From contig NC_092673.1 of the NCBI RefSeq assembly GCF_964355755.1, positions 6,639,001 to 6,703,000 of the forward strand: a DNA stretch of 64,000 nt. Direction: 5' to 3'. The notes below the pieces were generated by a model. That model saw only the letters and a program-made list of their open reading frames with translations, had not been told where the DNA came from and ran no database searches. Within the stretch, counting starts at the first letter, position 1. Every line of letters starts with the position of its first letter. Below, piece after piece: positions 12,302 through 25,160 of the stretch. Origin of the DNA: Antedon mediterranea (lineage: Eukaryota > Echinodermata > Crinoidea > Comatulida > Antedonidae). The position numbers and the translations under genes were made by a program.

Positions 12302-12871
12302 CAGAGCCATATTATATAGAAAGTTTCGACATTGAATGGATTATAAGCCATGTTTGTGTTCAAGTATTCCTATGTAGCGTATGGAGTTGAGTCTTTTGTT
12401 TTGAAAATGTATAACGTTCAAAAGGCTTTAATTATCGAATTTAATATTAAAACAATCAATTTGATTAAAGGTTTTTGTTAAAATAATAAAAAAATTATAA
12501 AGTTACTGCGAACATGATTTTAAACAACAAAAATAGCAATTTCGGAACGGCTCTGGCTGTGCGCTCCATGCGCGTTTAGTTTGTACAGCGATTCTCTATA
12601 GTAATGCATTGTTTTTACATTTTGTTGTTTAAAATCATGTTCGCAGTAACTTTATGATTTCGTTATTATCTTAACAAAAACAAATGGATTGTTTTGATAT
12701 TAAACTCGATATTTAAAGCCTTGTGAATGTTATACATTTTTTAAGCAAATAACTCGACTCCATACGCTATATAAGCATAGTTGGACATAAAGATGGCCGG
12801 TGTGCACACCACGTGACTTTCTAAAATCTGTGAACGCAAATGTCGAAACTCTCTCAGTTTATATGGCTCTG
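12302..12871. mobile_element. hAT-type MITE with perfect 8-bp target duplication (570 bp)
   Basis: The ends are CAGAGCCATAT at 12302 and its inverse ATATGGCTCTG ending at 12871. Both sides carry the same 8 bp, CCAATTAT (12294-12301 and 12872-12879). Inverted similarity reaches about 240 bp inward on each side and includes 'gcgaacatgattttaaacaa' near 12510 and its complement near 12620. There is no transposase frame. An 8-bp duplication with CAG-type ends is the signature of the hAT superfamily, so this is a non-autonomous, foldback-like hAT element. Confidence 0.5.
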
Positions 12872-12899
12872 CCAATTATACGTTAACTTGAGGGCGCTA

Positions 12900-12972
12900 T
12901 GAGATTCACGTACAATATTACCTCCAATATTCTGACAAGTGAATCATGTCAGAATACTGTACGTGAATCTCA
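12900..12972. repeat. Small imperfect hairpin
   Basis: 'GAGATTCACGTACAATATT' at 12900 is repeated inverted, with one change, ending at 12972. A nested inverted pair (tattctgaca / tgtcagaata) lies inside. It lies 28 bases from the end of the hAT-type element, and both sides carry the word 'gagggcgctatg' or a variant. Confidence 0.5.
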
Positions 12973-13332
12973 GCAGAGAGAGGGTGCTCTTATCGCTTTG
13001 TACCAAATTGATGTGCGCATGTCACAAAAACACTACGAAATGTGCCCTCGTACATTATAAAGTTCGATTAATTGATTTTGTAACGAAAAATCTCATGTCT
13101 ACGTCTTATTAACAATAATATGCAATAATTTTAAATTCATGATGTATGCTTTGCTGACTAAATAAATTAATAAAGTTTTGTGTTAATATACTGAAGGCTG
13201 AAAATATTAAATAATAAAGGAAAATTATCACATAAGAAATGATGAACGACACTTTTCATAATTTTTTTATTTTTTCTTTGCCGCAAGTACCTCTGTACGC
13301 TTTTTCACCGTTAAGTATGCAATTATATTTTT

Positions 13333-13422
13333 AACAAGGCCATATACATAGCTGCAGTCGCGTACGTGCTCAAGTTAGTGTTTACCGACCGACCGACCAA
13401 CCGACATAGTGAGCTGTAGATG
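13333..13422 (+). repeat. Dispersed GACC-core repeat, copy
   Basis: It has the same order as the copy at 3491: 'aacaaggccatatacatagc', GCAGTCGCGTACG, 'gtttaccgaccgaccgacc', 'gacatagtgagctgtaga'. The terminal hairpin half (gcgactaaaaa) is missing. Confidence 0.5.
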
Positions 13423-13570
13423 ATAATTATAAGAAAACGTGGAAAAATTTATTAATGGAGAGCAGACTATTTTGACACAATTTGCTCTAGTTAATCAATG
13501 TCGCAACGTCTTTGATTTTGGCAAAGTGATAGCGCCCTCTCCTTGCAAATATTCACGTAACGTTATTTTT

Positions 13571-14102
13571 CACGCTGCTGCTCTAGCCCGCTACGTCCCA
13601 TTAGGACTACTCAATCAGAAGCTAAAGCAAGCAGCAGTTATAGTTCTAAGGACGACAGTTTTGCGAAAATGGAAACTCTACTATAATTGATTGATTCCAG
13701 CTGCTACAGTAGACCCCAAAAAACGTCTAGGAAAAGAGTCTATTAGGACATAGGACATTATCGAAACAGTCCATTAAAGTTTGTGTTTGTAATAGGATAC
13801 TTCACACTTGAAATATCTAGGGTGATGAAGTGACCCACAGACTTGACCTTAGCAATAAACTTAACTAAAGTGACAGAAATTAAGTATTCACTTCTGTAAA
13901 AAAAAAAAATTTATTCACATATAAAAAGAGAAAAGAAAACCAAAAACCATTGTCTGACAGACAATTTAAGTATTTTTTAAGTACATTTTTTGAGGTAAAA
14001 TAACTATTATGTGACAATAAAATGATGACACATTCAAAAACATTTGAAATAAAAAATATTTTTCAATAAGCGAGCAGCGTTTTTTGTAAGAAATATTTCT
14101 TG
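13571..14102 (+). repeat. Dispersed repeat shared with 23.75-24.14 kb
   Basis: Segment 13571-13735 matches 23755-23890, including 'cgctgctgctctag', 'aagcaagcagcagtt', 'cccagctgct'-like words and 'cccaaaaaacgtct'. A second match, 'cgttttttgtaagaaatatt', lies at about 14080 and 24120. Sequence between the two matches has diverged. Any open frame across the first part is not coding, since the other copy does not keep it. Confidence 0.5.
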
Positions 14103-14184
14103 TTATATCATGTATTTCGGCAAAGCCTAGCGCCCTCACTTTGTTCACGTACTTTGATGAAATATCTGAAAGTCGGCTAAATAT

Positions 14185-14270
14185 TATTATTATTATTATT
14201 CTTTATTAAAAACAAAACAATTGGCAGCAAATCTGCTGAATTGCATGGTAAGGGACAATATACATTCAAA
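14185..14270 (-). mobile_element. Retroelement 3'-tail-like fragment
   Basis: On the minus strand the piece reads through 'aattcagcagatttgctgcc' and then AATAAAG followed by an AAT-type microsatellite, as in LINE or SINE 3' ends. No coding part is attached. Confidence 0.5.
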
Positions 14271-14799
14271 AGACAAGTAAAGTATAGTCATTATTAAACA
14301 AAATTATCGCAATAACAAAATATAGGAAATCAATTATGACTGAAGGAGTCTAATCAAACATTAGAAACAAATCTCCCTAATTTTGTTTTAATTCGATGAT
14401 TTTGCTTAAGTCTGTTTCAAAATAACATAAGCAATTGTATTTAGGCCGCCGACACGAATTTTGTTATAAAATGTTGGATGACGAGTTACTAAGTTAAGTA
14501 AAGTTCTAATATACAACTAATGAATGTTTAGTAATAGTAGTGCGATGATGATACAAAATTGCATATGACGTAATAGATAATAGTCTATTTTCACGAGGCG
14601 AAGTACGAGTGAAAATAGAAATTCTTATTTCACCGAATGTAATTATTTGTATCATCGCATGAATAGGCCTACAAAACATTAATTATATTTTGTTTACACA
14701 CATACCTTATGTCAAAACGAAACATATTCCTAGGCCTAGAATTAAATTTATACATATTGCTCTCCAAAAAATCTTATTAAGGGAACGCGCGCCATTTTT

Positions 14800-14907
14800 G
14801 ATCGCGCGCAACGCGACTCTACAGCTCACTATGTCGGTCGGTTGGTCGGTAAGTCGGTAAACACCAACTTGAGCACGTGACTGCAGCCATGTATATGGCC
14901 TTTGTTG
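14800..14907 (-). repeat. Dispersed GACC-core repeat, minus-strand copy
   Basis: Inverted relative to the copy at 13333: 'gcgactctacagctcactat', GTCGGTCGGTTGGTCGG, 'gagcacgtgactgcagcc', 'atgtatatggcctttgttg'. Confidence 0.5.
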
Positions 14908-15537
14908 TGTAATGTTATTGTTTTACCAAAAAGGGCAAGCAAAACAAAAGGGTGGTTCTATTAGACTTAACGTGTGGACGTTCACAGTAGAAAGGTTTAT
15001 GGAATATTTAATCATAATATATCTCTCAACATTCATTGTTTGTATAATATTTTGAGATAAAAACTGTTAAAGAACTGTTTTTATAAGTATCATTCCTAAT
15101 TTTACAGTATCTTGTGGCATTAGCATTGTCGATGCATTTAACCGTACATACTATAATGTATTACTTACAGCCTTCATGGGTGTAACTTCGGTCTTACAAT
15201 TAAAAAGCGGGGGAGGAAGGATACGCATACAATTCTTTTCAAATTGAAAAGTAACAAAACAGCATGAGCCACATGTGTAGCGTGCTCAATACCATGTGTA
15301 ATACCGATTTTCGATGCGTTTCGACGTGCGGAATGCATTTCACACGTTCAAGATTAGATGTATTCATTAAAAGTTGATAAACGCGGCACATTAAAACTTT
15401 AACAAATACTTTCTAACTAAGTAACAGTCAAATCCACGCATTTATAAAAAAAAAAGGATCAAACAGTATTCTTGAGATTGAATGTTATTGTTGATACGAT
15501 ACAAAAATTAAGAGTCTGGTTGTGATTGATGTAGCGT

Positions 15538-15660
15538 AAACAAGACCGTATACGTGGCTGCAGTCGCGTCCGCAAATTTAAGTTAGTGTTTACCAACCAA
15601 CCGACAAACCGTTTGCACGCGACCACGGAGAAATAACTTATTTCTCCATGACGCGACTAA
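15538..15660 (+). repeat. Dispersed GACC-core repeat, diverged copy
   Basis: It keeps 'gtggctgcagtcgcgtcc', 'gttagtgtttaccaacc' and the ending 'acgcgactaaaaac'. The GACC core is shortened, and a small palindrome (ggagaaataa / ttatttctcc) is inserted before the end. Confidence 0.5.
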
Positions 15661-17064
15661 AAACAGTTGAGCAGACTCTGAATACGATCGAGCAGACTGC
15701 GTATTCGAGAAAGAATGATGGGATGTACTGTATGAAGATGGATTTTGATTGCAATTACGCCACAACCCAAGCAATCTATTGCACTTGCCTACAAAAGGAT
15801 CAACATGAAAAGAAAAAGTAAGAGAACTTTCAATAAAAACCCCACTATAATTCGAAGCACCCGATTAATAGATTGTCATTTAAATGAAAAAAATTAAAGT
15901 AAACTTATCTTTTCATAATACCCCATAAAGAGGCCCGTGGGCATAAGACGAATCATTTGAAACGACAAATGTTTCTATTGTGCCCGCCTATCTATAAGAT
16001 GCATTCGTGGCGACTGCTTTAACACCATGAGTGGTAAAAATAAAAGGAATTTTATCAGATTGTTTTTAGGATGAACGTTTCTTTAAACGAGTTCCTGGTT
16101 TTAGAAACACATGAACTAAAATAAAACACAAAATGTATACGTGATTAAGCTGTCATTTGCATTAATTTCAAGTTTCGGAGAACTGTGTACCGGTAGTAAT
16201 TAACTAGTAAAACCGTGATTTCCAGGTAGTTCTGCGTATGGCTATTTAAAGAGTTTCCAGTAGAAATGCATAGCGGCAGGAAAGAGTTAATTATTTTACT
16301 CTTCCATGGGAGCAGTTAATAAACACTAAGTAATATGCATTAATCTACAGTACTTTTATTTAACCTCGAAGATTATAATAAAGTTAAATGTGTTCTATTT
16401 TATCTTTCAGTGATAAAAGTTTACTGTATAAATAACCGAATTGTAAACAAACAATTGGCCACACCAATATTTCCGATATAGATTATCATATCTTATACAA
16501 TTATTTCCTCAACAATACTACAATGCTTTGTGGTTTTGTTTGGAAAAAAACAACGGGCCTTATCGAACACAAAAGCTGTAATTATCGAGTTAAGAATGAC
16601 ACATAATGAACGAACAGTAGGCCTAAAGAGTAGAAGAGAGTTGGAAAAACAGAAAATGGTTTAGTCAATAATATTCGGGATGGAAAGGAATCACCACTTT
16701 CCTGGGATTAGGAAGTTATGTCATAACATTGCTGAATATCCACTCTGACAGAAGTAGTAAGAGTCACAGGAATTGAACAATCGAGCTTGTAATAATAATA
16801 ATTATTATCTTGTGATCTTGTTCTCATTTATTTTTTTCTTGTATATTGTTATTGTAATTAATTGTTTAAAAAAAATGAATAAATGAGCCTTTTATCTACA
16901 GAATTAAAATCCACTGATTAAAACATCGTGAATAAACTATCACTAAATAAAATAATGATCCATTCACGGGGAACTAGGATAAGGGGTTTTAATGTAAACG
17001 TTGACTATAGATGGGGTATAGCATATCACAGGTTTCAACACGATATTAATATGAATATTTAGTT

Positions 17065-17300
17065 GTGAGGTCTGGTGTGTTATGATGCTCGCTCGGCTAC
17101 AAATTCCCTTCCCTGGGTTCAAGCCCTGTCATCAGTCAACTCCACTACCTTGTAAAAAGAGATTTGTTTATGAGAGAATCTGGTATATACGTTTGTCTTG
17201 TGAACAGGGTTACCCCCTTGAAGAAAGATATCAAATTTATTTGCTTATGATTATCATTGCGCTATATAAGAACAGACTATTATTATTATTATTATTGGCA
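17065..17300 (+). mobile_element. tRNA-type SINE
   Basis: The head has a good RNA polymerase III box B, GGGTTCAAGCCC, at about 17115-17126, and a weak box A-like stretch (TGGTGTGTTATG) about 40 bases before it. The 3' end reads 'gcgctatataagaacagac' and then an ATT microsatellite, a common SINE tail in invertebrates. No tRNA cloverleaf is kept, so it is not a tRNA gene. Confidence 0.5.
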
Positions 17301-20300
17301 CTTTTCCTAAATTAATAAGACCACAAATTGACCATTGTTAATCTATTCGATGTTTCTCCATTAAAGTTTCTCTAATGAAGTTCTTCCAAAGGCCGCATAC
17401 TAGTAGTTGACTATAAGTCGTTATGGGCCATATATTTCAACTTAATATTGGTAAAAAGATAATTTTTTTTGGCACACATGGCGTTTCATACGTATAACAG
17501 ATTGAAAAACGACTAATATTTTCCAAAAAAACAAATTGAAACGTCGATTTGGGTGGACCATTATACCTCTATGGGTGGACTAACTTGGGGCAAGTCTATG
17601 GGCCATTGTAAATAAACTACTGTTTACTAAATAGGGAAACGCACTGTTGCGTTACAAGAGTCAATTGCATTCAATAAATGTTTTAATATGATCATTTATT
17701 CTATTTCCCATTTTATTTCGGAAGAATTAAATTTTCCATTAATTTATATCCATACAAAAGCAAAACAGAAATAACAATTTTAGTCTATATTGATACCGTC
17801 ACCGATGATTGATTATGACTAACAAAGCAAAAACAAGGTGCGTTTCAGATAAAGATATAAGACAATATATTTATGTTCTCGAGTCAGACTATTGTTATGA
17901 GGTGAGTTTACAGTAATATAAACATAACAATGCTATAATCATCATTATTTGTATAATATTCAATTCTTTAAAGAAAACAATGATCAAATAGATGAAAACG
18001 TTTATTTTTTTATGTATATGTATAAAATACGGCGAATATTTTATAATTATGAATAGGGGTTTCTAAAATAATAAATAAGTTCGCTGGCAGCTAATTCAGG
18101 GAAAAACCCTAAAGTGGTATCGTATGGGTAGTTAAATTTATTTGCAATAAGTGTAAACATTTTCTCACCAGGATATAGATCGGTCAAGGAGGTAACATAA
18201 GTTACTTCCTGTTTTCAAAGATGATATGAAAAGAACTGTAAGTATATTTATAGGCCTAATGGAAAATGGGTTTAGGGAAATAATTAACCATTATGAAGGA
18301 GTGATCGCCTTCACTAATAATAGAGGCATATTACTGAGGTAGCATATCGCCCGTTTCATTGTAGTCTCTACGTCTGTTTGTTTGGGCTTTGTTTGTGTGG
18401 GGTGAGGAAGGTGCCCGGAAAGTTGTGAAAATAGTTGGCTGAACACATGGATGAATTATATAATTCCTCCTGGTTGAAGACTATTCTTTTTAAAGCTCAT
18501 GTACAAGCATACATTTTAAATATAATATCTGGTTAATTATACATAAATCAAATATTTGTAATAGAAATCAAGACGAAAAAACATGAATTTTCCTTAAAAA
18601 TACAAAATTTGGCCTTTTCAGTAGTCAGGTAGTTTAACCTAATGTAATAACATGTCTTGTGACTCCCTAGAAGGAAGATGGTGGATATACGGTGGATATA
18701 CGGTGGATATTTTTTTCTATAGCATGAAAATAAAACTATATGAAGTTGAATTAAAATACTAGAAATGTAAATTTAAAGTTATATTACCTATATTTACATA
18801 GTTTTTTTTAAATGCCTTATTTTCAGCAAGCTGGTGTAGTAGCACAAATAAAATCTCAAAAAGTGTGAAACATAGGGGATAATTATAGATCGATAATTAT
18901 TGGGATGTATGATCAATAGGAATTTTTGGGCCGCACCTGTGGTCTATGCATAGAAAAGATTACCAATTACCTGTAAGTTATCCTACCTTCCTCTATCAAC
19001 AAGTAAAGAACTGAGTAGTACAGTACGTACATGAGGACGTGAAGAAGTTTGAACAAAATAGAAAGGAACATCGAAATGAACTGAGAGGAGAAAATATCGT
19101 CAAAACTCAAGCACATTGAAGAAACAGACGAGGAGTACACCTTGCCCTATCTGTCAGAATAAACGCAAATCACGAATTGAACTAATAATTAATACAGCCA
19201 CTCAAATATTTAAAATATGTCAAATCTCCCTGCAAAATATCAGACATCATACTCTATAAATAAGGGATAGCGAGGAGAGAGAAGGAGAGGATTACAAGAC
19301 TTTAGGCCTATAAATGGAGTAAACTTCAAAATAATTAATGGTCAAATGACCCGAGGATCGATCAAGTGACGAACATTCCAAAAATAATCCGCGGTACCTC
19401 CTCAGGATGCGGATTTGGTGGTACTACTGACCCGCGTCATATCAACACCCAATCAGATTCGTCGTTAAGACAATCTATTGCGGTATTGGTTACGAAAGTG
19501 GTGATTCAGTTTTTATGGGACTGAACTCATTCAAGCGCATAGAAACATAGCATTGTTCATAATCCATACAATTGTTAAAAGGTACAGTCGTGTTTTATCT
19601 TGTATATTGCAATTGCTATAGTTTTGATTTTTAATATTTCTATCTATTATTTCTATCTATTATTTCTACCAACGTCGTACAGGGTCATTATCGACCCTCT
19701 GCAAAGTACACGATTCTCCTCGTAGAAGTAGTAGGCCTAGTCATCAAACAACAGGTATGTAATATTGTCATATTAACTTACTCTTGTTTTAGAGAGTTTA
19801 CTGCACAAATTAATCCTTAAGTTCAGTACCATATTATTTATTTTTAACTGTGTGGCATTTCCGGGTTATTTGAGAATTTTTTAGTGATCAAGGGTAGTGA
19901 AATACAGTGAAGCTAGGCCCAGTGTAGAGTCTACAATGAATATCTATTTTAAATCGAGTATCACATTTTTTTAAACCATCATCATGTAATTTTTAGCTAT
20001 TAAATAGATATATCGTCATGTATATTATTTTTCAACCAATATGTCTTTTTGATACAGGCCTATACCTATAGCTATACAGTAGGCCTGCTAGTACAATAGA
20101 TCTTAATCTATCTTAATTAATATTAATGCAAACGCAACTAAGTTTATTTATTTATTATTGTAATTTTTTAAATTTATTTTTTTATTTTCTTATCAACCAT
20201 TATAGGAATACTTCAATTTGAAAAAAGAAACCTTTTCAATTAATAATTAATGTAACACTTTCAGGTAAAATCTTTGGTAATCAAGGTCCTGTATAAATAA

Positions 20301-22637
20301 GCTAACATTTAAAAATGTGTGGCACGAATGCGATTATTGTTATTAAATGTTATCAATTTAATATCTTAAATCTTAATAATCCTATTGTAATCCGCGTTTA
20401 ATCCGACCATATAGAATAACAATTGGATTATGATAACGATAAACCTTATTGAACAAACCTTTTGTTCAGCGGCACACGTTTACAAAGCAATTTAAAAACA
20501 AAATGAAAAGTATCAAAATAACATTTAAATTTTAAATAAATAAGAAGCGAATCATACAAGTCAAAAAAGATAAAATCATACATTTACAAACGTATAAACA
20601 GGAAATATCGCCATGAACGAAAGGACATTATACATTCTCACACAAACGCCGATTTGTGTACCGTGAAATTGACCTGTTAACTTCTTCGCTTCGGGTTATT
20701 ATATCTGTGTTGCCCGTTACCTTGACATGGAGAAGATTCGAGTCTCGGTGGTCCCTTTACAGGTACTTTTTTGTGTTTTTTATTTATTAAATTGCCTTGT
20801 CTATTCGCACTGATGCAGATCACTTCCGTGTCTACAACTACAGTGTAGTCTATAGAGGTTTATGCACCCCATTCTCTGAATTGTATATAACTCTAGTACC
20901 TCCACATGGCATTATCCAGTATCACACAGGCCAAATAGCTAGGTAATATAGTGTAACATCTGACCCCTGTATCATGGGAATAATATATTCTGACAGACTG
21001 TACCACAACATTTTTCTATTAATCGGCTTTGCTATCTGATGGCACAAACATGGTTAATTCATGTTAAAAAGTAAATATTTGTTATCATTTTATTATATAA
21101 GAATGGATAGATTTATACACTTTTTAAAAGGAGGAAACCATTCCTAGTCTGGTTATTTAATCAGTTTGATGAGGTAGTAAATCAAAACAATTATCAAACA
21201 CAAATTTACGACTTCCTTCTTTAAAATCATTATTTAAAAAAGTATGACAAAACATAAAAATAGGTCAAAATACGGCTCATTATTAAAAACATACATTGGT
21301 AAAATTAGGTGATATATTTTTTTTCTTCATTTTTTCCTCCTTTGGTAGTGATATAATAGACATTTTAAGAGTTAAAGTTAGTAAAATTGATCATTTTAAT
21401 TATCAATTACCAATATTTAATTTCCTGTTCTATTCACAGAATATTATATAATATTCAAAACCAATAGGAAGTGAGATAAAAATTTACTACAACTGTACTG
21501 TATATTTAAAAATATACAATGGCCTATCAAACATAGTCGTTCATCCTTGGCCGTGTTGATTATTTTACGGGACATATTAAAAGAAATTGTTTTCCTATAC
21601 CGGAAAAGGAAATTTAAGTATTTATATTTATACTGTATTTTATCAGAAATACCAACAAACTTGGTTACTTCATAGTACTTTATTTCACTACAAAAAAATT
21701 GTTTTGTATGGCAGGGGGGGGGGGGTCTGGGGGACTAGACACACCGTGGACCTAAATTTAGGTCCATGGACACACTCATCAAGTGAAAGTACAAGACGTA
21801 CCTGACACAGGGCTCTGTGTGGTTACATAATGGACAGGAAGTTGGATTAATTGTTTATACGTTTAGAATTGTCCATTGTTTAGTGTTCTTTTTGTTGGTT
21901 ATATTTAGCTCTAACAATGGTATAAAGCTTGTAATGTCTTACTCGTATTAAACTATATGTGTATGTAGGCCTATGTATCTATATAAATAATAAAATCGAA
22001 GAAAATAATACCAAAAATGTGGTAACAGTTTCTGAACCTCAAAGTCAAATACTTTCAGTCTGCAATAAATAAAATTCTTTCGTTTGGAGGCTATGGTAAT
22101 GGTAATCGAGTTTTTTATTTATGCAAATTCCCCCCCCCCCCCCAAAAAAAAAAAACAACACAAGAAAAAGCCTCTTTTGTAGAAGGATTTGCCACATTGG
22201 TCGGGCAAAACAAAAAACAAACTTCCCGCTGTACTCTTTCTCTAAATGCTATTTGTGTGTGACTCGATACAATTGGTAGGTCTACTGAAGATTTCCAATT
22301 TCGTACTAAAATATATTGACACAAACTTCCACATTAATTTAGTTTCACTTTGTACTTTGTTTACATTCTTTCTACTACAAGTTTGTATTATATAATTGCA
22401 AAAGTGCATTGTTAGTTTTTGATAGCATTTGAAAAAAATGAACAGATTAAACAATGAAAAGAACACATCTAATCAGTGAATTGGGAAAATATTTTCATAG
22501 AAAAAAGAGGATTTCTCGATTAAGCTTGGCTTAGCAACTTGTTTCGAAAACTATTAGCCGCGGCCAAAAAATAAGCCGCCAAACATTTTTAAATGTATTA
22601 AATTAATACGCAGATTACAACAAACATGATTTAGCCT

Positions 22638-22770
22638 AAAACTCTGTCTACACTTATCAAAACAGTTTGATGCCCATATATGGACATGATGATGTCATAT
22701 CACTACCATATTTGGGCATGTCACTACCATATTTGGGCAATTCACACTTTTTTTTGTCAAACATAAGCCT
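22638..22770. mobile_element. Small inverted-repeat element (TCTGTCTACAC family)
   Basis: It starts 'aaactctgtctacacttatc' and ends in 'gtcaaacataa'. It contains 'catgatgatgtcatatcact' and 'accatatttgggca', the latter duplicated. A fuller copy is at 41209-41343 and a fragment at 33905-33985. Confidence 0.5.
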
Positions 22771-23165
22771 GGATAATGTATCATTTTTGTATATTTTGTA
22801 ATACCCAGGTACCATAATGCGTAATATATTTAGTTAATGATTATATAAGGGAGACTTAACATATTGTAATCACGTGTTGCAATAATCACATGCCACAGGT
22901 TACGACGAGAAAAATAAGAATGCTGTAGAGATCAAAGGTGAAAGTGAGGCCGGAGGTTATTGTTTATTGAAATAAAACAAAACGAAAGAAAATTCCCGAA
23001 TCAAGATTTAACGATGGTTGCACGCGCCAGGGGTTTCCCCAATCGGTGTCAAATGGGAGGGGACGGCTGCTCGGCCCTCCTACTGGCGACACCAACTGAC
23101 TATGTAAACAAAAAATATCTTCGCTTCTTGTCTCATGAAGTTTGATTGACGTTTAATTAATGAAT

Positions 23166-23296
23166 GGTCAGACGGAACGCAAGAACGAAGACACGCAACG
23201 CAAGCGAGTTGACCAATGACAAGCGACAGTTCGATCCATCAATTGTGATTGGTCAAATCACTTAGTTGCGTTACGTACGTCTCTGTGTTGCATTAA
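23166..23296. mobile_element. Degenerate copy of the palindromic CGCAACGCAAG element
   Basis: It keeps 'cgcaacgcaagcgagttgac', 'gtgattggtcaa' and 'gttgcgttacgtacg' in the order of the element at 2579, but lacks both TTCCCACTAG ends. Confidence 0.5.
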
Positions 23297-23754
23297 GCAT
23301 TCAATATCAGGTTTAAATTAATATTTCATTCTATTTTTGAGTTATTACCATTTCGATAAGGTAAAATCTCGTAAACGAGTTTCGTCAAAACACGATTCCC
23401 CCATGTCCAACATATTTTTCCTTTTCTGCTTTCCTGTATTTATCATTTTCTGCGTGGTCTGTGACACTTTGCAGGAATTTAAACCCGGAAATTGACGGAT
23501 ATTATTAAAAGTATTGCCTAAAATAAACTCAAGGATTTTAAAGTCAAGTTATTTAATTCTCTCTACACACTACTGTACGTCGAAATAATTCCATTTCGAA
23601 ATGCATCCAACAAGTATCCCAGGGCATACACATGTACAGTAACTAATTATTATCCACGCAGATTGATTGGTCAAATTACCTGTGCAATGTATTGTATCGT
23701 ACCGTACTTTAGTTTGTGCGTTAAACGCATGACCCGATTTGTATGGTACGTTTT

Positions 23755-24140
23755 CGCGCTGCTGCTCTAGCCAGCTACGTCCCATGAGTACTACTCATTC
23801 ATAAGCAAGCAGCAGTTTGCGACTTTGTAAACTCGACTATAATTTATAGATCCCAGCTGCTGGACCCAAAAAACGTCTCGGAAAAGACAAGAAAGAATTT
23901 TCGTGAAAAGTCACGTTGTTGCATGCCAACAGGTTGAGGTCACACACACACAGCACATTCAAGTTCTAAATTGACCATTTTTAAATGGGCATGTGAATCA
24001 TAATTAAAGACTATCTTTGATTTGTATGTATTTTTGCGATTAAAGGACATCTTTTTTAATAATTAATCATAAATATATCTGAAGAAAGAACAATGATTAA
24101 TTATAAAATCTTGAGCAACGTTTTTTGTAAGAAATATTTT
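23755..24140 (+). repeat. Second copy of the repeat at 13.57-14.10 kb
   Basis: Strong local matches at 23755-23890 and about 24113-24140 to 13571-13735 and 14075-14102, in the same order and orientation and at a similar distance. A CA-type microsatellite lies at about 23940. Confidence 0.5.
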
Positions 24141-24179
24141 TTTCACTTAACGCAAAGACGATGATACAACAGCTTCCCA

Positions 24180-24365
24180 TCAGCAGTTCAAATGAGCCAT
24201 CGCGTTGTGATTGGGCTAAAATGTGCCTAGTTGCGGCGCGCTAAAGCTTGTTCCAACTTGGACGCAACGCAAGGACGATGCACGCTACAAAGTAATTTGA
24301 TCAATCACGACGCGATAGGTCATCCGAATTGATTGTAATTGGTCACCTTACTTCTTGCGTCCGGC
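24180..24365. mobile_element. Degenerate palindromic CGCAACGCAAG element
   Basis: It contains 'gttccaacttggacgcaacg' and CAAGGACGATGC, then 'gattgtaattggtcacc' and 'cttgcgtcc'. Both halves of the family consensus are recognisable but rearranged. Confidence 0.5.
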
Positions 24366-25160
24366 CGGGTGAGAAAACAAGATGTAGGTTCATAATGTGC
24401 ACTTGTTCAATCAAGGGATAGTTTAAACCCTCCTCATTTAGTGAACCCATGTCAGCCTCAATCATTAAACACAAACTAAATCGCATAAACAGTTGCAGAA
24501 TTTGTCAGAAAATGATAACAAAACAATACGGAAGTAAATAAGGGAAGACAGTCGTTGACTCAATGAGACTGAACCAGTTTCAATTGTCACCTCCGCTTAG
24601 TGGTTTTACATAACGCGACACGAGTTATTTGACCGAAGTTTTTATTTTTCTTGTATGACTTATAACCCATAATACATATTCCATATATTTTTTTTGCAAA
24701 TCATTCTTTACCAAAGTACGAACGACTTACCATTCATACATGAATTAACGCACTGATAAATGAACTAGACTAAAATTCTATGACGTATTTCCACCTGGCG
24801 GTGAACCACGCACATTTTTATGTGCATGTGTATTTTTCTTCAAACGAAAATGTACGGCGGTACACGTAAAGCATGTTCATGACTTGCGCACTATTGAGTA
24901 GACTACCCTACTTGCTTGCCCCAATTCTGTATTATTGTTTTTTTTTATGTTAGCCCACCCGTTGTCATTTCAATTTTTTTGTCTGGAAAAGGTATTTTGT
25001 GAGCTCATTATCATAGATATGAAACGCCATATATGCAAAAATATTTATCTTTTTACTTATATTAATTCGAATGCGGTCTAGAACCTAGACAATTAATTGT
25101 TCGTTCAACGAGTATGACAGACACAATGTTAAATATGTGATTTTTTTTGCAGGATATATA

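Larger units (their letters stand above)
12980..25152. other. Long intergenic region upstream of the GPCR gene
   Basis: About 12 kb without a supportable coding exon. Besides the repeats listed separately, most of it is AT-rich unique-looking sequence. A splice-donor-like 'caacag|gtatgt' at 19754/19755 is the only candidate I see for a 5' non-coding exon of the GPCR gene. The largest open frames in this stretch are short and fall in repeats or low-complexity DNA. Confidence 0.5.

Noticed and set aside
13439-13690. 83-codon plus-strand frame
   Set aside because: It falls in a dispersed repeat whose second copy does not keep the frame.
20690-20765. tRNA-like box B (GATTCGAGTCTC)
   Set aside because: No box A at a proper distance and no cloverleaf pairing was found.
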